From: Exobasidium rhododendri
Lineage: Eukaryota; Basidiomycota; Exobasidiomycetes; Exobasidiales; Exobasidiaceae
DNA: 64,000 bases
Assembly: GCA_026210745.1 (NCBI GenBank)
Contig: CP110631.1
Coordinates: 2,542,001 to 2,606,000, forward strand
Direction: 5' to 3'
Below, one piece after another: positions 22,369-33,170 of the stretch. The stretch's first letter is position 1. Each line of letters opens with the position of its first letter. The translations under genes were made by a program, and so were the position numbers. Under the pieces are notes generated by a model. It was not told the origin of the DNA. It was given only the letters and a program-made list of their open reading frames with translations, and searched no databases.

Positions 22369-22978
22369 CGAAGGATGGACACATCATGTATGTTCCCTCT
22401 CCATTGTACCTCTCCAATCATCCAGAAGCATAAAGTCTAGTATTGAAGACGACCGTTTCTTCTCTCTCGTCTTAAAGGGGAGAGGGAGTGAGAGCCATTT
22501 TCGGTAATCGAAGAGGCGCATTACGATGCAGCGAACATGACCCGGCCGAAAGAACAACACGGTTCGGTAACGACTTGATCCGGTAGTACGGGACTTTAAA
22601 GTTGACAAGCCCGCGGCCGAGGGCCAGCATAGTGGGTGCTGAGCGACAGAATCGATGGTAGTGTGTGGGTGGATGGATTCAAGAGGGCAGCAACACCTTT
22701 TCTTCTGGGAGTGGCGAGGAAGATGTGCAGATGATGCTGATGAAAAGGGCGAAATCGATCGATGCGTGCGTGGAGACCAATCGAGGAAGTGATGCTTTCT
22801 CCTGTGCACACACCTTCTCGATTGTGAAATATAATCCTATGCGGGGGAAAAGAGCGAGTCGCGATTTTTACATTAGCCTTCAGCGGGCGAACAGCGTACA
22901 TTTAGGTTCCTCTACCTCCCACTCCTTCATCCACAGTCCCCACTTTTACCCTCCTATTCCTCCAATCAATATATCGGT
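22369..22978. other. Intergenic region, no gene seen
   Basis: 610 bp upstream of the nitronate monooxygenase gene. Open frames on the minus strand (for example 22809-22384) lack splice or domain support. It ends in a pyrimidine-rich tract (about 22905-22960), likely the core promoter/5'UTR. Confidence 0.5.
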
Positions 22979-24537
<1,559 letters not shown>

Positions 24538-24868
24538 GCCATCCGTCTTCGAGAGAGTGATCAGGGCGACTGTATAGATACGAATGAATGCTTTAGAATG
24601 ATACGCCATTCTCGTGCGAGAACTTCCCTCTTTTTTTTTGGGTCGAGTTAGGGCGTTTTAAAAAAGCTTTCGACGTGCTCGCGAAGCTAGAGGCTTCCCA
24701 TCGTGTCTGTCCTGTAGTCACTCCGTACGTCTGCCAGGTAAGGAGCATGTCCCTCTGATCACGCCTGCCGTACTCGAATTGTCGCAACCTTTTCACAACC
24801 CTTCATGACCGCATGTCTGTCGATTGACACCGTTCCTCGACTTCATCAACGGATCTGATCGCGACAGC
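24538..24868. other. Intergenic region, no gene seen
   Basis: 331 bp between tandem plus-strand genes, with a T9 run near 24631-24639. Contains the 3' region of the nitronate monooxygenase gene and the promoter of the JmjC gene. Confidence 0.5.
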
Positions 24869-27593
24869 ATGCAGGCGAACACACGAGGAGTGTCTTCTCC
24901 TGCGGCTGAATTACACCCTCGGTCTCCGCGATTCCATCAGCGACGAGTAGCGAATTCGACAGTAAAGGACGACTACAAAGGTACGTGCGCAAGGATCAAG
25001 TCGATCTTACCTTCACTTTTCCTTAGTAAGAAACCTTTGCCTCGCAGGCTTCTTGCCAGATAATAGGAGCTCGAGTCCATCAAGAGAGGCTCTTGACGAC
25101 CTTGACAAACAAAAACTATGGCACGACTATATCTCTTGCAGAAAGCCAGTGGTGATTGATGGCCTCGTACGAGACAAGAATTGGCAGGGCGAGAGATGGG
25201 TAAGTACAAATCTGGAGGAAAGTAGACGTAGAGGAAAAGAGTAGTGATCCTGATATAATCTGGGCTTCTGCTCCCGGTTTGCCCCTTATCTGCAGAAAGA
25301 CCTTTCTTATTTGAGGGACACGGCAGGATCTACTCTAGTCAAGATCGAGCCAGTGGATGAGTTCAAGGATCAATTCGGCACAGGGTCAAAAAGGAAGACG
25401 GTGACATTGAGCAAATTTCTAGACATGTTGGATGATCCGGCTCAGGCAGGAAAATGGTACATGACGACACAGTATGAAGAGGATGACGGCGACGAAGACG
25501 ACGACATAGTGTCAGAAGACGAATCAGAACCAGTAGGAGTGAATGGTGGACATAGTGTCTCATCCGGACTATATCTCGGAGACGAGTCAAGCGAGGACGA
25601 AGTCAGGATCGATGAGCGTTTACTTCCCCAGATGGACGTCGATGTCACCTTGCCGCCTCCCACCAATTCCATGTCTCACCTCTTCCCTCTTCCCGGTCCC
25701 GAAATCATGGGAAATCTTGTTCTTCAACAGTGTAACTTGTGGATGGGTAACGGTGTGTCTGGAAAGAGTAGCGGTCTCCATCACGATTTCCATGACAACT
25801 TGTATATGTTGGTGAGTCTACAAACGGGGGAAACTTATGCTCGGCATGCTGCAGGGATCTAAATCTGTCTTCTCCTCTTTCAGCTATCAGGTCGAAAGCG
25901 GTTCCTCATATGGCCGCCATTGGCACATCGATGGCTAGAGCCAGTCGGGAAAATCAGAACCGTACACAACAACGGGCTGATCGAGTACGAAGCTCCAGGT
26001 CAGGAACCTCTACAGGCCGATGGACTCACCAGAAAAGAATCGCTTGGATGGTTGTTTCGAGCTAGACTGCGCGCATTGCTAGAGGCCGACGAAAAGGCAG
26101 CTAGACTGACGGGAGAAGAGAGTGTGATCAAGACGATGAGGAAGGGCAAAGGGAAGCAAACAGCCGAGCAAGAGAAAGCTTTGTTGATGTTGAAGGAAGC
26201 GGAATTTGAACTGTTGTCAGCGCAGGTGGAGATCGAAGACGGCGATAGTGATGCGATATCGTCCATAACTTCACCTTATAGCACAGTCAATAGTGATAGT
26301 GATCTTTTCGCGTGGGATAGCGGAGATGGAGGCGATGATGACGATGGTGAAGAGGAGGACGACGAGGAGGAGGACGAGGAGGAGAGTGACAAGGGAGATG
26401 AGGATGACGAGGACGATTTCGATATCGAGGAGAAGACGACAGACAAAAGTACAAAAGGGAGTCTCATTATGGAAATCCCCTCGACTAATCGTAGTAAGAA
26501 CGTCTCAAAGAGCTTCAGGAAACGTTCTCAGGAAGAAAGCGAATCAGAAACACCCTCTGATGAAATGATAGTCGAGGAAGATGGAGCGCAGAAGGGTAAG
26601 GCGAAACGACAACGGAGAAACTCCGATAAGCTTGTCATTCCCAGAGCGGGGCTACCTGGTGGACTGCGAGGCTCCTTGCAAGATCTTGAAGGAGATTTGG
26701 ACAGAGAATCAGATGAATATGCAGACGAAGATGAAGAAATTGGCGATTTGTACTACGCTCCTGTGGAAGGCGAAGTCGACGAGAACGAGGAGGAAGAGAT
26801 GTTGATGACGCTGGAGATGCGCAACACTATGATCGCGAGAATGCGAGCTGCAACGGAAGGACGAATTGCAACAGAGGAGAAACCATTCACAGACTCGGCG
26901 GAGGATGAAGAGGAAGGCGATACTGAACATGTTTTTGCAAGGAGAATTGGGGAGAGAGGTAGTGAAGCTGATTCCGATAACGATAGTTGGCCTGCCGTCG
27001 ATGACGAAGCGTTTCAGGACGGAGAAGCAGCCTTGGAAGAGCTGGCGCGTCTTCAGGAAGAAAAGGAAGGATCATCCAACATCATGGGCGTTGTGGGCTT
27101 AGAAGAAAACGATGATCCAAAAAGTTTCAGTCGAATCTCGCCGAAGGCAATGCAATGGTACTTCGACAGACCATTCGATCCGGCAACGAAACAACCGCCT
27201 CAACTACCAGTGAGATCGAACCAAAAGGTGAATTACCTACCGCGAGAAGGATGTCCCACACCGATAGAGATTCATCTAGAAGCAGGTCAAATGCTGTATT
27301 TGCCAGCGAGTTGGTACCACGAAGTGACGTCCTATTCCGACTCCAAAGAAGCATCGGGAGGCGTGCACATGGCGCTCAATTATTGGTTTCATCCTCCTAC
27401 CGCCATCCGAAGACACACGCAAGCGCCTGTCCTTAGTCGAGGAGGCTCAACGACGGAACAGAACACTCGAGATTGGAGCAGCCCATACCTGGACGTGGAA
27501 GTGTGGGACGAGATACGCCGAAGCGTCAACAGAAAGGTAGATGCAATCAGGCAGAAGGCGACAAAACAAGCGGCAGCTATCGCAGATACGTGA
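24869..27593 (+). CDS. JmjC/cupin_8 protein with a large acidic insertion
   Basis: Putative Fe(II)/2-oxoglutarate-dependent hydroxylase or demethylase. Exons 24869-24980, 25048-25199, 25296-25811 and 25884-27593 give 829 residues. The N-terminal part has the family hallmark KPVVIDGL. The iron-binding HxD is in LHHDFHDNLYML, continuing across intron 3 into LSGRKRFLIWPPLAHRW (H250, D252 by my count). The second His is in MLYLPASWYHEVTS (about residue 739), followed by MALNYWFHPP. About 480 residues separate the two, where 70-90 is usual; the insert is mostly Asp/Glu-rich low complexity (26300-26450, 26690-27060) with a basic KGKAKRQRRNS patch. The metal triad is therefore complete. Substrate unknown. 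Confidence 0.88.
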
Positions 27594-27603
27594 CTGCCAA
27601 TAG

Positions 27604-27605
<2 letters not shown>

Positions 27606-27634
<29 letters not shown>

Positions 27635-27637
27635 CAC
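27606..27637. repeat. (CATA)n microsatellite
   Basis: About eight CATA units in the 3' region between the convergent JmjC and 2OG-oxygenase genes. A short (TG)n run lies nearby at 27770-27783. Confidence 0.95.
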
Positions 27638-27827
27638 ATCTGCTGTACACATACACTTGGCAATAACAGAGACTTTCCTCGATCACATTGCATGCCAGCG
27701 AGCAGCGACATTGGCTGTTTTGATGAGGGTACAGCATCAGCAGGAAATAAAAGCGTCGAAGGGGCGTATGTGTGTGTGTGTGTTTCAGCAGACAGATTTT
27801 GTTTCTCCTCTAAGCGGTTCCAATTGT

Positions 27828-28979
27828 TCACTCACGATGACTGCGAACGATGCCCTTCCACGCCTGTAGACCAAAGGCGTCCTCATCACCGCCCCACAGA
27901 TCGCCTTTAGGAACCGACGAAACAATGTCTGTCCTCCCAGTCGCCTTCCTCCTTTCGTCTTGTGCACTTTGCCAGGCGAGAAGAATCTCGGGTGAGATGG
28001 CATCGATTGGCTTGACAATCGAATTCAATGCAGGCATGATGAAGAAAGCGATAGAGTACCGGTCACCTTCGTCGGAGGATGGTGAGGACAGAACTCGATG
28101 TGTAGCCGCGTTGATGACTCCCTTGCTGACCCTCTCGATCTGTTGACCAAAATTGATGATGACCGTATCTTGCTTATAGGGTACATCCAACCATTCACCT
28201 GCTAGTGACTGTACTTGAAGACCTCGATGTGATGAAGTGGAAAGAATGGTGATCCAACCACCGTCACGATGCGCTCCGACGCCTTGTGTGCTGTGTGGCA
28301 ATCGCTCCACCCCGTCGATGCTTGATGCGGTAGGATACCGGATCGTCTTCATTCTCGCATACGGTCTCCTCCCTACCTCTGATTCCAAGCCACCTTCACC
28401 TAGAAGATACTGCAGCAATTCACCTGCTTTTGCACCTAGACAATCCTCCAAGGCCTCTGTCAGATGGTGTGACAGTCGAGTGCAGATCTCGAACCATTCC
28501 AGTATCAGCTTCCGATGGTTGCACAGGACGGTGTCTGGTAAGAACTGATTCGGTCCAAGTAGATTAAGGAAGGGGTACAATTTCGTCAATTCTCTTGACA
28601 TGGGATCCACTTCAACACCGTAGTCTATTTGATCACGATGATCCGTGTTGTTCAATGTTCTCTCATCACCGAACTTGGCAAACCCTCGAAAGTGTCGACT
28701 GTTCTCCATGCCGATGGACATTCGAACATCCAACGGCAATTCAAAGAAGTCATGATTCAGTTGAAACAGCCGTTCTCGAAGTCGGACGTGAGGGTCGTCC
28801 AATGGCGTGTTGGAGAGGTAGAAGAAGCCAAGACCGGAACAAGCTTCTCGAAGTTGCTTGATGAAGATTTGACGACTTTCTTGTGTTGCGCCATTGCCAG
28901 CCCATTGAGAAAAGTCGAGCGTCTGTGCTGGGGCGCTTCGGAAGGCTGGGTACTCTGCAGTCGTTGCAATGGGTGCCAT
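27828..28979 (-). CDS. 2-oxoglutarate/Fe(II) oxygenase, isopenicillin N synthase-like
   Basis: A single-exon gene of 383 residues. The N-terminal DIOX_N region reads TLDFSQWAGNG, then LREACSGLGFFYLSN and HDFFELPLDVRMSI. The catalytic fold carries the iron ligands in VGAHRDGGWITIL (His and Asp) and INAATHRVLSS (distal His), and the 2-oxoglutarate-binding Arg/Ser in DRYSIAFFIMP. GLQVQSLAGEWLDVPY is the typical strand pair after the HxD. All catalytic residues are present, so it should be active. Fungal members act in diverse oxidations, often in secondary metabolism or nutrient use, and no substrate can be assigned. It has no biosynthetic cluster around it. Convergent with the JmjC gene. Confidence 0.93.
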   Translation of the reverse strand: MAPIATTAEYPAFRSAPAQTLDFSQWAGNGATQESRQIFIKQLREACSGLGFFYLSNTPLDDPHVRLRERLFQLNHDFFELPLDVRMSIGMENSRHFRGFAKFGDERTLNNTDHRDQIDYGVEVDPMSRELTKLYPFLNLLGPNQFLPDTVLCNHRKLILEWFEICTRLSHHLTEALEDCLGAKAGELLQYLLGEGGLESEVGRRPYARMKTIRYPTASSIDGVERLPHSTQGVGAHRDGGWITILSTSSHRGLQVQSLAGEWLDVPYKQDTVIINFGQQIERVSKGVINAATHRVLSSPSSDEGDRYSIAFFIMPALNSIVKPIDAISPEILLAWQSAQDERRKATGRTDIVSSVPKGDLWGGDEDAFGLQAWKGIVRSHRE

Positions 28980-29187
28980 GGCCTCTAATCACATCAAGCT
29001 GGCCCGGTAGTAGTTACTCCTCCTCGCAGGCAAAAGGGTCATCAATATACCAATCGTGGGGTGGCAGCCACCTCTCTTACTAAAGTAAGATTCCCTCCAC
29101 ACACACAATCAACGCGCCGCGCCCTCACTTGACTCAATTTTGAAGTTTTTTTGATTGCGTGCTTCAGGTGCTGCTTTTACGCACCAA

Positions 29188-30874
29188 ATGATCATGTCCG
29201 TCGCCGGCATACACGCCGTGGAGACATCTGCGCCTACAGAGACCGGCACAGGGTCCAGCTTGTATGTCCTTGACAACATCGGCTTCGTTTGGGTGAGAGA
29301 TCTACACAACAATAGCCCAACATGGCCTCTCAAGTCTCAAGATCTCCAGGCCTTGAAGGTGGCATTAGACGTCAGGAATTGGTTCTCAAAGGGCAATGTC
29401 AGTAATGGTTCCGTCGACGGGGCCGGGTCTCTCTATAGGGAGACAGATACGACTCGCAGCACGAGTACAGAGGAGATCGAAGTAGTAGTGTCGCATCTTT
29501 GTAATACTCGTATGAAGCTTCTCATCAGTCGTGAGACATTACTGCAATTCGCGCAGAGCTTACACGATTGCGGAAAGACGAGTGTGCTTCTGTCGGCGCC
29601 ATCAACAAAAAGTGAGGTGACGAATGTCACTCGATATGAGCGCATCGTCGTGAACAGCTTAGTCGAACTGCGGTGAGCTGATACGAGGTGCAGCATACTA
29701 TGAGGAGAGACGATTCTAATGTTCATTTCTTACCTCTCTAATAAACCCTTTCAGAGCTTTACAGAAAAAGGTAGACAAGCACAACAAAGCACTCAGCAAC
29801 GAGGAAAGCATGAGTCTGTGGGGCCAAGAGTATGAAGAGGTCCGAAGGATCTGGAACTCAAGTGATCTGGATCCAATTTTCATAGGATTTGATGTAGAAA
29901 CATATGAACTTGGCCATGATGACATCCTTGAAGTGGGTTGGTCAATCGTTGGACCTCAACAAGAACAGGAGACTTTTCATTATATCATCGAAGAATCATA
30001 CGTCGATGGGCTTCATAATGGACGGTATGTTGCCGACAACCGCAGGACATTTCTGTTTGGCAAAGTCTTGGAGAAGCCATTAGTAGGCAGTTTTCCGAAT
30101 TGGAAGCGTAACGGAACAGAGATTGCAACAGTGATGGATGTGGGACGTCGCTTCTCAAAGGTGGTGAAGGGACTCAGACAGAAAGGACCTGTGTACATGG
30201 TCTTTCACGACTCGAAAGGGGGTGAGACTATGGAGTGCCTTGCGGGATCATTTGCTAGGCCTACGAATTGATCGGCTATATTCCTCTCTGGCAGATATGA
30301 AGGTACTGGACGAGCTCAACATCGACACCGGATCTTGGTCTACTGCGCTGCTCAAAGGAAAGGGCGCCGGCAAGATCTCCCGATCAGATCAAACGTCATC
30401 TCAGGACACCAGCGGCGACCCGCGTCTTTCTAGTCTTGTTGATGATGAGGTCGATGCCGGCAAAGGGTCAAAGGGCCTGCACCCTGTCTGCATCCTAGAC
30501 ACACAGCTGCTCTTTGCCGCCCTACGTTGTGGCGGTACCAATCAGAAGAAAGGCTTGCAAAGTATATGCATTGGTCTGGACGTCAACGGAGGCGTTCTCG
30601 GTGCCTTTCACAATGCTGGTGAGTGCAGCAGCAGCTGTAGGAAGCCTAACCTAGGTCTTTTGAAATTCACCACCGCTAACCCTTTACAATGGCAGCCAAC
30701 GACGCTCACTACACAGCCGCTGCTCTGTGTGAGATGGCAAAAGGACCCCATTTTACCGTCATGAAAGCTATCGCAGAAGAAAGAATGGCAGAGCACGAGC
30801 AACGGACCAAACAGAGCACATCCAAGAAGCCAAAGTTCCGATCATGGTCGGCCGCATCCTCCACGAGAGGCTGA
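29188..30874 (+). CDS. Gfd2/YDR514C-type DEDDh nuclease-fold protein
   Basis: Exons 29188-29672, 29755-30221, 30295-30618 and 30696-30874 give 484 residues, all joins in phase. The C-terminal half is an RNase H-like DEDDh domain: the first acidic pair in IFIGFDVETYELGHDDILEV, a second Asp in VFHDSKGDMKVLDEL (rebuilt across an intron), and the late His-Asn..Asp signature HNAANDAHYTAAAL rebuilt across the last intron. Yeast Gfd2 (linked to Dbp5 and mRNA export) and Neurospora QIP-like proteins share this domain. The His and the acidic residues appear intact, so nuclease activity is possible but not shown. The N-terminal 190 residues are not recognised. An alternative start at 29194 would shorten it by two residues. 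Confidence 0.82.
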
Positions 30875-31054
30875 TCAACGGCCGCACCGATTCTTTCTCA
30901 TATCGTCATATCAACTACGTTACCCACATCAAATCACATCGTGCTAATCCTTCTTACCTACTCCAAGCGGTCAACAAAATCCATTGTACAATACGCTTCA
31001 TCATGCTCGAAATACAAGTTCACTGCCGCTTCCCAATTTGCCACAGTCGACGCC

Positions 31055-32791
31055 TTACTCAACAGAAGCAAGAGTTCGACCGACTGCACGACCGCTAAAG
31101 ATACAGCCTCCCAGAAAGGTACCCTCCAGAGCATTGAAGCCGTGCACACCACCGCCGCCGAACCCATTCACTTCCCCTGCAGCATACAAGCCGGGGAAGA
31201 TGGAAGAATTCGATGATTTGCTCATCACTTGACCTTCTGTGTTTGTTTGGATGCCTCCCAAAGTCTTTCTAGTGAGTATGTTCAGTCGTACTGCAATCAG
31301 AGGTCCATACGCTGGATTTGCTCGTGGCTCTTTTGACTTTGGGTCTAGCAAGGTATGGTTCTTGGCTATTCTTGTGTACCGATCGGGCCAGAATGATCGC
31401 GCGTTGTTGATCAGCATGATCTGCGCATCCTTCGCATAAACATGATTCACTTGGCTGTCTCTGTCTTGAATTTCTCGATACACTTGATCGTACTGCACTT
31501 TCGGCCCGCCCTCCTTTGTCATGATTTCATTCATACCATCCACCAAGTCGCGCAAGGAGTCCTTTGTGACGAAATCTTTTCCGTGCTTTTGGAAGTTGCG
31601 CACCGGCTCTGGACCTTTCCCGTTCAGACGTTGCAGCAACAGCCAAAAGTCCTTCCCAGTCACATCTGGATTCTGTTCTGATCCTGACAGGGCGAATTCT
31701 TTCCCAATCGTGTGTTGATCCAGGATGAACCACGTGTGTTCATAGCCAGTGTTCAGGATAGCCTTCAATGTTCCCAGCGTATCGCACCCTGGGAAGTAGG
31801 GCGGCGGGAGCCTCTTGCCTACCGCATCAAGCCAGAGGGATGTAGGGCCTGGTATGACTCGGATTCCATGCATTGGCCAGATGGGATCCCAATTCTGTAA
31901 GCCTTCTGTGTAGTGCCACATTCGATCTTGATTCACTAGATTGGCGCCTGCATCGTCTGCAATCTGTAGCATCCTGCCATCCACATGAGCAGGTACACCC
32001 ACCACTATCCTCTTAGGAAACGGCCCCATTCGCTTTTCCGGCCACATCTTGCGAATCAGATCCACGTTTCCACCAATTCCGCCTGAAGCAATCACCACAG
32101 CCCTCCCCCTTACTTCGAAGGAGTCGATTTGATTTCTTGTTGTCTCTTGACCTATCTCATTCTTCACTTGCTCTAGTATGGCACCTTTCACACCCACTGC
32201 CTTTCCATGCTCGTCGACAATCAACTCATCCACTCTGTGCCTCCATCGAAATTCCACCAGTCCTTTCTTTGCAGCTTCCAAAACGGGCTCCTTGAATATC
32301 CTCACCACTTCAGGTCCCGTGCCCCAGGCTAGATGAAATCTAGGGACACTGTTCCCATGACCGTTTGCTTGTCCATCACCCCTTTCAGCCCAGCCTACGT
32401 TTGGCATGCACCATAATCCTAATTTACCAACGTAGTCTCGAAACTCGTCCGATGCAAAATTTATGAATCCTTCTGCCCACTTCCTTCCCCAAAAATCACT
32501 TCCGCCTTCGCTCGTGTCCTCGAACTTGGCCGAATTCAACCAATCTCGGAGCGCCAGCTCTTTACTGTCCTTGATACCTAATCGACGTTGCTCGGGCGAA
32601 TTGACAAAGAAGAGTCCTCCAAGCGACCAATGAGCTTGACCACCGATGTAATTGTCCGGCTCTTGATCGACGATGATTACCTTTCGACCTGCCTGCGTGA
32701 TCTCATATGCGGCTACTAGTCCAGACAAGCCTGCACCGATAATGACCACGGGTGGTAGCTCTGTGCTGCTCCCTGCAGTTCCCTGTGTCAT
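31055..32791 (-). CDS. FAD-binding dehydrogenase, KsdD-like
   Basis: Flavoprotein of the fumarate reductase/succinate dehydrogenase/3-ketosteroid dehydrogenase superfamily. One exon, 578 residues from the ATG at 32791. The Rossmann dinucleotide-binding motif is at the N-terminus (VVIIGAGLSGLVAAYEITQA), followed by the acidic ribose-binding end of strand 2 (VIIVDQEPDNYIGGQAHWSL). A second FAD contact is VVIASGGIGGN, and the C-terminal signature is FPGLYAAGEVNGFGGGGVHG with NALEGTFLGGCIFSGRAVG. The protein resembles the bacterial 'FAD-binding dehydrogenase' KsdD-like group more than mitochondrial or Osm1 fumarate reductases. The reaction is not known. Intronless in an intron-rich region, which could reflect horizontal origin, although the base composition is not visibly different. 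Confidence 0.88.
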   Translation of the reverse strand: MTQGTAGSSTELPPVVIIGAGLSGLVAAYEITQAGRKVIIVDQEPDNYIGGQAHWSLGGLFFVNSPEQRRLGIKDSKELALRDWLNSAKFEDTSEGGSDFWGRKWAEGFINFASDEFRDYVGKLGLWCMPNVGWAERGDGQANGHGNSVPRFHLAWGTGPEVVRIFKEPVLEAAKKGLVEFRWRHRVDELIVDEHGKAVGVKGAILEQVKNEIGQETTRNQIDSFEVRGRAVVIASGGIGGNVDLIRKMWPEKRMGPFPKRIVVGVPAHVDGRMLQIADDAGANLVNQDRMWHYTEGLQNWDPIWPMHGIRVIPGPTSLWLDAVGKRLPPPYFPGCDTLGTLKAILNTGYEHTWFILDQHTIGKEFALSGSEQNPDVTGKDFWLLLQRLNGKGPEPVRNFQKHGKDFVTKDSLRDLVDGMNEIMTKEGGPKVQYDQVYREIQDRDSQVNHVYAKDAQIMLINNARSFWPDRYTRIAKNHTLLDPKSKEPRANPAYGPLIAVRLNILTRKTLGGIQTNTEGQVMSKSSNSSIFPGLYAAGEVNGFGGGGVHGFNALEGTFLGGCIFSGRAVGRTLASVE

Positions 32792-33170
32792 TGTCGAGGT
32801 GCTGAGCGGACAAGTGAGTGGGATACGGTCAAGTTTGTGGGGAGAAGATTGGATTCTCAAATTCTCAACTCAAGGTGGGAATCACGTCGAAAGTCGACTT
32901 CTCTTTCCTTTCCGCCCTCCGCCCGCTTTTTGACTGAGCTAATTTGTACACTTCGTCGTTCAAATGGCTCGAGGCCAATGAAAGCAGAGTGGAGTGGGAT
33001 ACTAGAACGCAAAGAGACAGACTGGTCAAAATCCACGCATGACTGACGATGCCAGATGGTGGCTTTTGGTGGAATCTTGATAATGTAGTAGTATATTACA
33101 ACTTCGAGGAAAGTGAACGATCTAATGTGCAGTCTATGCAAGTGTCCCCTTCATCTCCTTCTTCATCTCT
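32792..33170. promoter_or_regulatory. Upstream region of the KsdD-like gene
   Basis: 379 bp between two minus-strand genes: the promoter of the flavoprotein gene and the 3' region of the RCC1-PHD gene. No defined operator seen. Confidence 0.4.

Noticed and set aside
24824-24868. Upstream extension of the JmjC protein from a TTG codon
   Set aside because: No ATG is present in that frame before 24869, so the first ATG was used.
27606-27637. CATA and nearby TG runs as a regulatory array
   Set aside because: Simple microsatellites in a convergent 3' region; no sign of function.
32792-32860. N-terminal extension of the KsdD-like flavoprotein
   Set aside because: It would need a TTG start; the ATG at 32791 lies shortly before the Rossmann motif, as expected for the family.
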